Source: Chromera velia
Taxonomy: Eukaryota; Sar; Chromeraceae
Length of the DNA stretch: 40,000 nt
Direction of reading: 5' to 3'
NCBI GenBank assembly: GCA_018398765.1
Contig: JAHBMJ010004279.1
Span: 1 to 40,000 of the forward strand
Part shown: positions 20,401 through 31,200 of the stretch, one piece after another
Layout: each line of letters starts with the position of its first letter
How positions within the stretch are numbered: the stretch's first letter is position 1
Translations under genes and position numbers: made by a program
Notes under the pieces: model-generated
What the model was told of the DNA's origin: nothing
Database searches by the model: none
Seen by the model: the letters and a program-made list of their open reading frames with translations, nothing else

Positions 20401-21515
20401 TGCAAGAAATGATCGACTCTATCCACCCCCCAAAAGACCGAGAGCGCTGCGAGGCAAAGACAGAGGAAAAGGACAACAAAGGCATAAACGGAGACGGGAG
20501 ATCAAAGAGAAAGACTCCTCCCGATGTCCCTCCCAGCCTCTCCCGTTCTCTCTCTCGTCCGTCCACTCTCACGACGTTCAGAAAAATCAGCTCAGTGTTC
20601 TCCTGCTCCTTGACTGACCTCAGCCTCTACAATTTCCTTGACGTGTCTAGTGACCAGTTCCTTTTCCTTGTCAGCAAGTCCGGACATGATCTCTGTCATC
20701 ATTTCCCCTTCTGACATTGCAGCAGACAGACGCCCCGACGCAAAGTCGGACCCCAGGGGAAACTCAAAGAAATTATGGACGTAGTCTGCGAACCGGCACC
20801 ATCTTTTTTCCGTCGCCTCATCAGCATTCTCCCAGACACTCTGACCAACCACAGAGGCCATCAAGCCCTGCCCATGGGACATCATTGCCATGCGCAACCG
20901 GTTCGGCATGATCAGCGCGTTCAGGAGGTCCCTTACGGTCTGGGCTTCCTTTGTGTTTTTACTCCGAGGAGCCCCGGCAAGAAGACCCCGACCCCCTCTG
21001 CCAGGTGCCCCGGCATCCGATGAGGAACTACGCCCCTGCTCCTCCCTTGTCTGAGTGAACACCAGACCACCTGCCGGACGAGTGATATTCGACACACCCA
21101 ACAATGGAAGAGTGGCGAGGAGCCCCGGGGAGAGTGGTGGAAGGCTCTTGCCGATTGTAGACAGTCGGATTGGCGATGGGGGTCCCTCAATTGTTCTCTT
21201 CGAGGCACTGAGGATTGATGAGGTCTCGAAGAATCCAATGGCAGTGTTTTCTGTGGGGTGCCGTGCTTTTTCTACTGCCACATTCGGATGCTGGTGCATG
21301 GTTTGCGCCTCTCCATTCTGTTTCTGCAGCTGGAAGCCCCTAGTTTCTTTCCGAGCATGCAGATGGACTGCGGCTTGCCTCGGCTGTCTTGCAAGGGATG
21401 AAGCTGCAGCTGTGTCTGTGTGTACGTGGATTTGTGTGCTTTCTACCAGCCTCCCGGTACTCCACGAGAGGCTTGGGAAACACACCAGTGCCACCAGAAA
21501 GAGAAAGAACCTCAT
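15426..21515 (-). CDS. Secreted protein with MACPF-like region, 12 exons, one apparent frameshift
   Basis: Exons in transcript order (complement): 20619-21515, 20186-20347, 19594-19905, 19221-19340, 18811-18925, 18341-18417, 17652-17740, 17208-17370, 16686-16952, about 16040/16079-16321, 15786-15917 and 15426-15598. Phases match at every junction except inside exon 10. The start at 21513-21515 opens with a signal peptide, MRFFLFLVALVCFPSLSWS; an ATG 24 bases upstream is less likely. About 280 low-complexity residues follow. Exons 8-10 contain the support for MACPF: SLAKTIHGTRFVHTTVLGGL resembles the family signature (GTH-F/Y, then GG), and NPKPWTTMYDLARRL resembles the closing P-x-x-x-x-x-L strand. 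MACPF proteins form membrane pores or act in development and host contact. The signature His is Arg. About 915 residues. The last exon's C-terminus is uncertain: splicing at a GTTGGT after Asp-Pro could lead further. Confidence 0.55.
16160..16175 (-). other. Apparent 1-base frameshift in exon 10 of the MACPF-like gene
   Basis: On the minus strand the frame reads DFDAEAEAILK and then becomes basic and unlike protein, while the neighbouring frame continues MDEAAEQREKEEREKGMEAF. Adding one A to the AAA run at about 16165-16168 would join the two, and only the second frame gives the phase needed by the next exon. This may be a sequencing or assembly error, or a real mutation. Confidence 0.55.
17721..17855 (-). 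repeat. Duplicated 3' splice site and exon start
   Basis: The sequence at 17721-17760 (start of exon 7 plus its polypyrimidine tract) recurs at 17812-17855. Both copies carry the acceptor TGCAG followed by GTCGATCTGATACCGTTCGG. Between them lies an inverted repeat of about 18 bp (GCATTTACTTTCAT and its near complement). Only the downstream copy continues into the open exon. Confidence 0.8.
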
Positions 21516-21539
21516 TTGGCCTTGTGAGGCCTCCTTCAC

Positions 21540-21960
21540 TCTTTGCGGTCCGTCCTTAACAATTGCTCATACAGGAAGAGTGGAGATCTTGCTGTATCTG
21601 CATCTTCTCTCGGACATTGTGCGTGGCTCACTCCCCCTGTCCGCTTTAACTGTCTTTAGGTCTGCCACATTTTCACAAATTTGACATGCTTTCAATCACC
21701 CACATTGAAGACATCACTGCGTCAAGTTCGCAGCACTGACACAGCCTCCAGCAAGGGAGCGAATCGCTCAAAGGTCCTGTTTGAATCATACTGGAGTCTG
21801 ACTGCATCTGACATGCCTTGCAAAGGTCGATCTATAAATGCGCATCTCTTGCTGATCGAATGTCGATCGATTTGAACCAAAAGACACCAAATTTAATTCA
21901 TGCATGCTGTATCGGTACCGCAAGCTAGGATTCAAACCGTTTGAGTATAGATGGAGCCGG
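21540..21960. promoter_or_regulatory. Probable upstream region of the MACPF-like gene
   Basis: Non-coding DNA directly upstream of the signal-peptide start, ending at the transposon at 21961. No specific promoter motif is identifiable; this is assigned only by position. Confidence 0.25.
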
Positions 21961-22476
21961 ATACCCTGGACATTAATTTGTGGCCATTCTATGCGTGCCT
22001 AGGCGTGCGAGACCAATCTAAAACCATCCCCCCTTTTCACTGACCATCCCGCCTGAGTATGAGGTGGGGGCGTCTCCCTAGCCAAGCAAGAGCAAACAAC
22101 ACATGCTGTTGCTACCTATCCGTTTACTCGTTGCTTTGTTTTCTAACAGCTTTTTTACTCATCTCTCATACACACTTTCTCACTACCAGAGTGTTGCATC
22201 GATTGACAGAAGTCCAGGCACCGTAGTCAGACACAGTCAGTCAGTCAGTCCGTATGGAGCATAAAAGAAAACGAGCATGCAGATGAACAATGCATGAATG
22301 AGTGCGTACATTCTCTGCATCCACGCACGCAGAGGGCGCCAGGCGGCAGCGGCGTCCCCCCCCCTCCACGGTGCACGCTCGTCAGTCGGGGCCGGCCCAG
22401 GTCCTGTATGAAGGCCTGCAGAAAAGAAAAAGAAAGTCAAAGCATACAAATGGCTACAAATTAATGTCCAGGGTAT
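21961..22476. mobile_element. TIR element, copy 1 (516 bp)
   Basis: Starts ATACCCTGGACATTAATTTG and ends with its complement, CAAATTAATGTCCAGGGTAT; the inverted repeats extend about 28 bp with one mismatch. A second copy lies at 23472-24351 with about 95% visual similarity. The outermost bases could be a TA target duplication flanking CCCTGG...CCAGGG. It has no transposase frame and is a non-autonomous MITE-type element. Near its middle it carries GTCAGTCAGTCAGTC and CAGCGGCGTCCCCCCCCC. Confidence 0.85.
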
Positions 22477-23471
22477 CGTTACCTTTAAACCCTGAACCCA
22501 AATTTTTTCGAAATGACTATTTTTCTCTTCTGACAGAAAAAACGCGAAGACGGGGGCAAATGGTTACCCAGCCTACCTATTGAGTTAATGACCCAATTGT
22601 GCTCTCTCCTTGCTTGCCTTCCCTTCTACTTGCTCTCTCTGGCTTATTCGTAAGAGGCTTTCTGATGCCACCCCCGGAGTATGACTGAAATGGGTACTCT
22701 TTCACAATTTTTCTGAGATCAGCAAAGAACAGCCGGTGCACTTCCTTTTCCCTCCCACCTGTTTTACCTTTCATCACTCTCTGCTGTCATGCCTTTCTTT
22801 TTGCGCCGCTCTGTCTCTTCACACAAACAAACATCAGCAGATACAAAAACATACAAATTCCTTTCCTCACCTCTTTTGCTCCTCATACCCATCACATTCT
22901 TTTCTCTTTTTACAGGCAACCTGGGACCTAGGTAATGAAACAGACACACGCACGTGTAGAGAAGCACACACATATTTCCCCTTCTTGTGTTCCCTTTTTG
23001 CCTTGCCTGCTACTCTTACTGACAGAAAGACTTAATTCTCATTACAGTTTTCCTTCCCATTGCTCTTTTTTACATGCATGCGCCCCATCAAGGTGACCAA
23101 AACGGCCGTATTTTGACCTCAAATCCCCCGGTAAATCATCGGAAAATATATAGGACCTCTGCTCAATATTCCAAATTTGCAGTCATCTGCTCTCCAGGAA
23201 GCGACATAATGTCACAGAATTGTGCAAAGACCAACCCATGTACCCACTCACCAATCTATTTACCTACCTACCTGTCCCCCGCCCCCACGCACACACAGAG
23301 GGAAGGGGAGGGAGGCAGGGAGGCAAAAACCAAAGCAAAAGAGAAAAGACTGACTTTTAGAGTGGCGCCACCGAGAGAGAGTGTCAGGTGCCCTGAATCT
23401 CTTGCAGAGACGGCGAGAGCAGCAAAGGCCTGCATTCAAGAGAAAAAAGAACTCAAAGAATTTTTGCTACC
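22477..23471. other. Non-coding spacer between the two TIR-element copies
   Basis: No exon, tRNA or repeat family recognised. Pyrimidine-rich at 22590-22900. A CACACACAG stretch and GGGAGG repeats occur near 23285-23325. Confidence 0.35.
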
Positions 23472-24351
23472 ATACCCTGGACATTAATTTGTGGTCATTC
23501 TATGCGTTCCTAGGTGTGCGAGACCAATCTAAAACCATCTCCCCTTTTCACTGACCATCCCGCCTGAGTATGAGGTGGGGGCATCTCCCTAGCCAAGTAA
23601 GAGTAAATAACACATGCTGTTGCTACCTATCCGTTTACTCGTTGCTTTGTTTTCTAACAGCTTTTTTACTCATCTCTCTCACACACTTTCTCACTACCAG
23701 AGTATTGCATTGATTGACAGAAGTCCAGGCACCGTAGTCAGACAGAGTCAGTCAGTCAGTCCGTATGGAGCGTGAAAGAAAACGAACATGCAGATGAACA
23801 ATGCATGAATGAGTGTGTACATTCTCTGCATCCACGCACGCAGAGGGCACCAGACGGCAGCGGCATCCCCCCCAGGCTTTCTAGACACTGCGGCGTTTAC
23901 GGTCAAACGCCGCGGTGCCGCGGAGCGCCCGAAGGGCGCACCGCGGCGCGCCGCGGTTGTAAAACTTTGAAGAAAGGGGGGAACCGCGGCGTGATTATTC
24001 CGGTCTTTACCTTTTCTGAGGTAAGTTGAACCAAACTGATCAGCAATTGATCAAATTTATTATTGAAACACCTTAAAAAAAATTTTATGGCGCCTGCGGC
24101 GTGTAGAAAAAACCGTTTTGACGGTATATGGGGCTATGTGCCAAATGGGAGGGGGCGCCGCCGCGGAGAGGCCTGGAGGGAACCGCGGTGCAGCCGCGGT
24201 GCTAAAAATGCCCGCTCTAGAGAGCCTGGTCCCCCCCCCTACACGGCGCACGCTCGTCGGTCGGAGCCGGCCCAGGTCCTGTATGAAGGCCTGCAGAAAA
24301 GAAAAAGAAAGTCAAAGCATACAAATGGCCACAAATTAATGTCCAGGGTAT
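23472..24351. mobile_element. TIR element, copy 2 (880 bp, interrupted)
   Basis: Same termini as copy 1 (ATACCCTGGACATTAATTTG at the left, complement ending at 24351). It matches copy 1 from both ends up to the poly-C tract, where a foreign segment at 23873-24228 is inserted. The length difference from copy 1 is 364 bp, which equals a 356-bp insert plus an 8-bp target duplication, although small indels could contribute. Confidence 0.85.
23873..24228. mobile_element. Nested GC-rich element with CCGCGG motifs, hAT-like
   Basis: Ends are inverted: CAGGCTTTCTAGA at the left and TCTAGAGAGCCTG at the right, one mismatch. The flanks are ATCCCCCC and GTCCCCCC, a probable 8-bp target duplication with one difference. 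CA...TG ends with an 8-bp duplication suggest the hAT superfamily. The interior holds eight CCGCGG palindromes (23910, 23918, 23941, 23951, 23984, 24161, 24183, 24194) at both ends around an AT-richer centre. No transposase is encoded. Confidence 0.65.
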
Positions 24352-24384
24352 CCGGTTGGGGACCCGTCGATCATACAACAGCAC

Positions 24385-24470
24385 GGTCAGCTATATCGGT
24401 CAGCTATATCGGTCAGCTATATCGGTCAGCTATATCGGTCAGCTATCGGTATGGTCAGCTATATATTCAT
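24385..24470. repeat. 13-bp tandem repeat
   Basis: GGTCAGCTATATC repeats four times exactly at 24385-24436, followed by shortened units to about 24468 and an AT palindrome (TATTCATATATGAATA). Confidence 0.85.
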
Positions 24471-24899
24471 ATATGAATATATATATTCTGCGGCAAAAAA
24501 AAAACAAGGGAGAGAGAAGAACGAAGGAAATTTAAGAAGGAGCAGGCTTCATTCAGCATCATGCAGCTGGGTGAGTGGCGACAGTAGGCGATAGTGCAAA
24601 CCCCCCGAAATGATGGAGACTGGGTGTATACATGTATGATACGGTGTGAACACAAACAAAACGACTATGGACATACAAACTGCGGAGCCAGCTTGCTCAG
24701 TCCGCAATCGATGAACATCCAGCCCTCCGAGTTATCGAAAAAAAACTGCAGAGAGCTGTCTCGCTTTCCAGCTTCACCATCTATCTCTATCTATACATAC
24801 AAGATCGAGTTTGGAAATGCAGAGTGCTGGAATACAAGCAGGCAATGCAATCGCAAGCACTACCCTTACTGTGCTCAGTGTGCTCACTCACCTTGACGC

Positions 24900-26525
24900 T
24901 TGGAGACACTTTGTGCCTTCAGGTTTCTGGCAGCCACTTCGAGATTGGGCGTGGAAACCCGAGATCAACTTGAGCTCAGTGGCCGTGAATTCTTTGCGAT
25001 GGAGAGCACTGACGCTTTGAGACAATCAGGCAACGACCTGTTTCTGCAGGGAAAGTTTGCAGAGGCCCTGGACGTGTACAGCAGTGAGAAGCTGACTGGG
25101 GACCTTGCAGCACAGTCCAACGCTGCGGAGGCGTCCCTCCGCCTCAAGGACCTGAGCCAGGCGGAGAAGTTCGCTCGCAGGGCTCTCGCTCTCGACCCTT
25201 CTCATCTGAAGAGCATCCACCGTCTCGTGTGCGCCCTTGCGGGCCAGTCGCGAGCCGCCGAGGCCCACGCGGTGATCTCAGAGGCGCCCATTTCGGCCGA
25301 TTCGGAAAACGAACGGGAGCGGCTGCACGCACGGTGCGCAGAGCACTCGCCTGAGTGTTACCACTTCCGGGAGGGTCTGCTTCTCGAGAAGCTTCCCTCC
25401 GAATCCTTCCGGGTGGTTGCCGCCCGCCCCATTCGTTCGCAGCAGTGCCTGCTGAAGGAGAGGGCAGTGGTGCCCTGGACGAAAGAAGACGTCTTCGAGG
25501 AGTTCGCTCACCGAACGAAGACCCTCAGAGACCACCTGCAGACAGCCGCGGGAAGGCAAGACGCCTCCAAGCTCAACGGTATGTTCCCGTGTCGGTACGA
25601 GGAGATTCCCCTGGGCGTCCCGTCTCTGTCCAACCTCGAGGCGAGGGTGCGCGAGATGATGCCCTCCCGTGCCGCAGAGCGGGACGTGAGGGAGACCACA
25701 CGAGTGCTTGCGGCGGCTAAACTGAACAGCCACGACGACGGCTGCCACGGTTTCGCCACGTTCCTGAACCACTCGTGCTCGTTCAACTGCGAGGTGCGCG
25801 GCAGCAGGAACTTAGAGATCTTCGCCTGCCGCGACATCTCGGCTGGGGAAGAGCTCTGCATCCCCTACCTGGCCCTCGAGCAGCTGGATCTGTGCGTGGA
25901 CTGGCGCCAGATTTTTTTCTTCAAGGGCTGGGGCTGCGCGTGCAGCTGCGACAGGTGCTCTCGCGAGCTCGCGTCTCGGGGCCTTCCAGCCGACTTCTTC
26001 GAGGCGTCGAGAAACCGGGAAGCGGCAGAGGCGCGGTTCACCTCCAACATGACGCGCTTGTACTCCTGCGTCGACAAGCTGCCGAGGGTTCCGACGAAGG
26101 ACTTCCGGAACCTGGAGGCCGCGCTTGCCTCCGTGTTTCCCTTCCGCACCTTCGACAACGGCTCGTGTCACCTGAAGGCTCTGGACCACCTCTGCCACGA
26201 CTTCCAAAGCCGCGCGCTGTCCCTGCAGCTGTCCGCCATGCAGAACCCCTCAAGCCTCTGCGAGGTTGCGGGCGTCGAGGAGGCTCTCGCCCTTGCAGAC
26301 GAGCTCTACTCGATGCGAAAGAGGTTCATACCCGAACTGTCCTCTCTGCTGCACGACACCAGAGCGTTGCTCACCCAGCTGATTAGTCTCCTGCTGATTG
26401 TGCTCATGGCAAGAGCACACGAAATCGGTACTACAAGTGCACAGCTGATTAGGCAGCAGATTGCAGAGCTCCAAACGCGCCAAGCTCTTCTTGTCAAACA
26501 AAACAAGCAGACTGAATCTCTATGA
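24900..26525 (+). CDS. TPR and SET domain protein (SMYD-like lysine methyltransferase)
   Basis: A single uninterrupted frame of 541 codons; the start may instead be ATG at 24999, just before the first domain (508 residues), which I prefer. Residues 34-130 form TPR-type helical pairs (ALRQSGNDLFLQGKFAEALDVY, LDPSHLKSIHRL). A SET domain follows: FLNHSCSFNC (NHSC at about 290-293) binds S-adenosylmethionine, and ISAGEELCIPYL at about 313-324 supplies the catalytic-end Tyr. GCACSCDRC at about 346-354 is a Cys-rich post-SET zinc motif. SET proteins of this layout methylate lysines on histones or other proteins. The MYND finger usual in SMYD proteins is absent. A hydrophobic segment (LLTQLISLLLIVLMA) lies near the C-terminus. 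Lack of introns contrasts with neighbouring genes and suggests a retrocopy or loss of introns. Confidence 0.8.
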   Translation: METLCAFRFLAATSRLGVETRDQLELSGREFFAMESTDALRQSGNDLFLQGKFAEALDVYSSEKLTGDLAAQSNAAEASLRLKDLSQAEKFARRALALDPSHLKSIHRLVCALAGQSRAAEAHAVISEAPISADSENERERLHARCAEHSPECYHFREGLLLEKLPSESFRVVAARPIRSQQCLLKERAVVPWTKEDVFEEFAHRTKTLRDHLQTAAGRQDASKLNGMFPCRYEEIPLGVPSLSNLEARVREMMPSRAAERDVRETTRVLAAAKLNSHDDGCHGFATFLNHSCSFNCEVRGSRNLEIFACRDISAGEELCIPYLALEQLDLCVDWRQIFFFKGWGCACSCDRCSRELASRGLPADFFEASRNREAAEARFTSNMTRLYSCVDKLPRVPTKDFRNLEAALASVFPFRTFDNGSCHLKALDHLCHDFQSRALSLQLSAMQNPSSLCEVAGVEEALALADELYSMRKRFIPELSSLLHDTRALLTQLISLLLIVLMARAHEIGTTSAQLIRQQIAELQTRQALLVKQNKQTESL

Positions 26526-28256
26526 ATCAGACTGTGATTCAGACTGCCAGTGCAAGAAAGTTGACTTTCGTTCTAACATGCGGCTAGAAGTTGGGCCCCC
26601 AGGCTATCTAACACCAGCATCATCATTGATCATATGCGTATATATACCATCCAAACGGCTATCGCAATCGGCCTATCATCTAGTATTGTTAATATTAACT
26701 TACTAACTGTTAATTACTAACTATTTTAGTGATTAGTAATTACTGGATTAATTATAGCTTTCAGAGCTGAGAGTCTAAGCAAGCCTGAGTTGAAATTTTA
26801 AAACTTTGAAAGAGTCTCTAGGCTAGTCTGAGTTCATCTGTATAAGAGCCTAGATAAAAGCTAGAGAACTGTGCTAGACGCCTATATAGAAATGGTTAGA
26901 GAAATGAGCCGATGCCGATCTAGATGGCGATCGTCAAAGGTGTTTAATCACGAAATATATTTATTTACTAGTTACTCACTTCAAAAGTAATATAATCAGG
27001 AATATATTCTTAAATAAATTAAGGGGGGGTCTGGGGGGCGGAGCCTCCCAGGCTACATTTTTTATTTATTTTTTTTAAAGCACAGTTTGTGACTGGTTTT
27101 GAAAAAGATAAACAGGGGCTATCTAGCTGTTAGGCACTGTTAATAGGCAGTAGTGTTACTATACTAGAATCATACTAGACTGTGTTACAGTGTTACTAGA
27201 ATTTTATAAAATCTTCCAATTTATAAACTTATTAAACTAGTAAGTAATATATCATATGAATACGTGGTTGAAAGTTCATATATGTTCTCATTGCATGAAC
27301 ATGCACACTACACCTTGTGTTTGAAACTCATGCATGAAGACCCAATTTTTTATGCAACATGTATAATCGGCTATTCGGCTCTGAATGCACGCACCGATAG
27401 CTGCGGCCACTAGTAGGAGCAGTGGGCCGCGCTGGCGCCTGCATGGCTGGCCCGGGCTACATGGGTTGGGCCATGCATGCAGTGCACTGGATGTGCGCAA
27501 GCCTCTAGGCTACTCCCAAAACATTTGTTTTTATAATATAAAAAAAAAACCACACACCATTAGAATGACCAAAAGTATTAAAGACTAGTAAGAATCGGAC
27601 TTTAGCTAATTAATCACTTTATTCAATCACATTCAATCACTTCATGAGATAATTAAATATATTCTAATCATAAGTGACTAAACACCTTTGGCGATCGTGT
27701 ACTATTAAGTACAACATGTACGAATGGTGTACGATGATCATCATAATATGATATAATGATAACCTAGATAATAATTGTCTAAGATAACCATGCCTAGCGC
27801 TGCGTCTAACTGCCCCTACAACTAGGCTTGCAAGCTTTAATAACAGTGCATTATAACATGTGGCATGCATAAGCTGCAGTACCAAAGTCTTATTGAGCAT
27901 ATACACTAGATTGAGCAGCGAGTCTAGGCTCATAGTCTAGCTCACAGTGCAGTTATCTTTGTGACAATTATTTAAGATAACTTAAATAAATTAAGTGTCA
28001 TAAAACCTTTTTTCGTTTACCTAGCTGCCTGAGCTTCATAACGTAAGTCTGGCACCTGCACAGATCTGATCCATCTCTATACCTTAAAACTATAATTTAA
28101 AGTTATAAAAAAAATTATATTATTACAATTCTATAATATACGTGAGCGTTTAAAGAATATTCACTACGATGCATATACTACGCATCATAACACTTTGATC
28201 GTAGTGGCTAGCATAGTGCATGGGCTTTTAGTTCAAACTAGCATTGAGGAGAAACC
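26526..28256. other. AT-rich intergenic DNA, no gene seen
   Basis: Strongly AT-rich with many short TTAATTA/CTAGT-type repeats and no supported exon, tRNA or complete transposon. A GC-rich islet at about 27390-27500 contains GCATGC motifs. The 3' flank of NOP14 ends here. Confidence 0.4.
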
Positions 28257-31200
28257 TCAGCCCCTCCCCCTCCCTCGTCCTCTGCCTGCTGCCCCTCCTC
28301 TCTTTCCTGACATGCCTCCTCGGCTCCTTCTGTTCTGTTCCGTCTCGTTTCCCGCCATCCTTCCCTTCTTCCCCTTCTTCCCAGGCCGGTATGCCTGGAG
28401 AGACGTGTCCATCGTCCCTCCTGCAGATGAAAGATCAAAGACGTTGATCAGCAATGAAGTTCTACTGACATTCCTGGAGGGATGTATTCATCTTGCCAGT
28501 AAGAGTCAAGGAAGGGAGAGCGGAACGAACATGCTGTGCCTCCGTTCTTAGAACGAAAGAAACAAGCAAGCCAACAATGGAAGGAACTAAAAAAGGAAGA
28601 AGCCATGAAATTAGCCAAGAAAGATCAAATGACACAATGCATGGGAGAAGAAAGCCACAGGCCCACAGACAGACCTGTTGTCTTCATCAATTTGTATTCT
28701 GCCTGATCTCTCTCGAGCGTCGTCATCACTTCCTTCAGTTTGGCCGCCTGCATCGACGCACGCACATATCATGCAAGATGAACACCGCTGGATGAGGTCG
28801 GGAGCGAGCAAGACAGATGGACAAAGCACACAATGAGCGCGAAAATGAGGCGCACTTTCGAGCATTCGAAAAGACAAAACCGTCTGAAGGGGTGCGAATC
28901 CTCTTTGACGAAAAGGAAGTTCATGGAGTAAGTGAAGTAACAGCTTAGGAGAGTTTAGGGCCGTCAACCACTCCCACTTCCTTCCCTGCAGTTTTTTTCT
29001 TCTCTTTCACTTTCCTTCTTCTCTTCCTGACCTCTTTTTGTCCACCCGGATCCTCTCTTTGTTCTCCGCTGCCTTTTTAAAAATAAAATAAAAAAAATAA
29101 TAATGAATAACAATAATAATAAAAAAACTGACTGACTCTCTTTTTGTCCACCCGGATCCTCTCTTTGTTCTCCACTGCCGCGATGAACTCAGAGTCACGA
29201 CGGATCTGCCGACTCACAGACCGACGGGCCTCTTTCACCTGCGACACGTGGAGGCACGCACGCACAACAGAAATGAGAAAAGACAAATCCTATCAAAATA
29301 GATCAAGGTAAGAAGGAAGTGCGCAAATCTTCTCAGCGCCGAACCCTCATGACCCACGTCACGATCTTTGTTTTCCTTGCATGACGACTACAGTCGTTGA
29401 AGAGAAACAGACACACAGACAATCGAAATTAAAGAAAACGAGGCAAGCCCCTTCTCGATCGATCGCTTCTTTCTGACCTCTCTCTGCAGCCGTTTGTGTT
29501 CCTCCATTTCGGGGTCATCTCCTCTCCCTCTCTTGGCCAGACGTGCGCTCTCTCTCGGGTCCGATGGATCTCGGAAGGCGGGGTCAAGCATCTTCAGTCC
29601 CTGCACACACACACAGACAGACATGCAGACAGACAGAGACGCAGAGATACAGGCAAGCAGGAAAGGAACTATGTACAACATCCACGAGCAGACACGTACA
29701 CTTTTAACGGAGAGTGACAATGAAGCACAGGAGAATGGAACACCAGTGACGGAACAGGACGAAGAGAGTAGCAGGCACGCAGCAACGCAGACGAAAGGTG
29801 AGACAGACTATCACACCCGCCCCAATAGAAGAACCAGGAAAAGTACGGAACTCACTGACTGACTGACTGACGATTGGCTTCTTGTAATGAAGCGAGAGGG
29901 CCTTCAACGGTCGGGTTGCCAGGCGATCGCACAGTTCCAATAGAGCCCTCACTCGACCCTCAGCATCGTCAAGAGAGGTCTGATTCCCGCCCTTTGCCTT
30001 CTCCTTGCCCTTCAAGGCTCCCTTGGCCCTTCCCTCTCCGGAGGACTTGAGCAGCCGCAGAGAGGCCTCAGCGGTGGGACGTCCGAAGGAAGCTGCAGGG
30101 AGGTGTCTGCAGAAGGGAGGAAAGGAAGTGTGTGCACGGAGGGGGCGGTGTCTAAAAAAAAAAAAGGGCAAGATCAATTCATTGAGTGTTTGTTGAAGTG
30201 GGCGCAGACAGGGTGATCGCGGTAAGGGAAGGAGGGAGGGAGGGAGGGAGGGAGGCGATTCGGAGGAAAAACAGAGCGGCCGGTCAATGGACTGTCAACA
30301 GAGGTCCGCCGAACAGGGCACCGGCCAAAAATTTTGTGTTGTAGCCCGCCCGCTCACATCCGCAAACTAAGCTCTTTCTCCACATCCGCAAACGTAACTC
30401 TTTCTCCGTGACAAGCTGTCGAGATACGGCTGAAAATAAATGGATCGAGGGATTGAAAAAACAATTTTGTCATCTCATGTCAGAAAGGACGTGAAAAAGG
30501 AGAAAGAGAAGGAAAAAAAAGACGACAGAAAGAAGCGGAGAAAGAAAATCAAAGAATGAACTCACGCCGATCCGTCATGAGCATCCTGCAGTGACCGAGC
30601 AGACAGCAGACGGGAAAACGCAATACACTTCCAAAAAGCGACACGCACGCACACACACACACACACACACACATACATACACACACAACTTCGCAAAATC
30701 AAGGCAGATGTGGAAAGAAGCTTGATAAGCTTGAGGTTTTGGAGTCACGAGAAAAGCAGGAAGCACGAGTACGGGAAGGAAAAAGTGGTCGAGTCAGTGG
30801 GCACAGGAGCCGAGAGAATGACACACGCAGGACACAAACAAAAAGAGGAAGACGTGACGTCACGCCTTGCTTGCTGACCAGAGATTTCAGGGAGCCACTC
30901 AGGCCATCTGCAGCCGCCGAAATGAGAGCCAACAAATCCACTGCCTTCCCGACTCCCTCCTCACCGACAGCTCCTTTTCGCCCTTTTGTCCCCTTCTCCT
31001 TCTCCTTCTCCTTCTCCCCGCTCACGGGTGAAAGCCGAAGAACCCGCGCAAATAGTGCGCAGGCAGTGTGCAAAAGAGAGCCCCCAAGTGCAAAAAGTGA
31101 CGTTGCTGTCTTTTCAGCTCCTGAAAGGAACACGCGTTGCATGCTTAGAGCCAGGATGGCAGTGCGCAGGACAAGAGGGGACACAACACCCCCCTCTACT

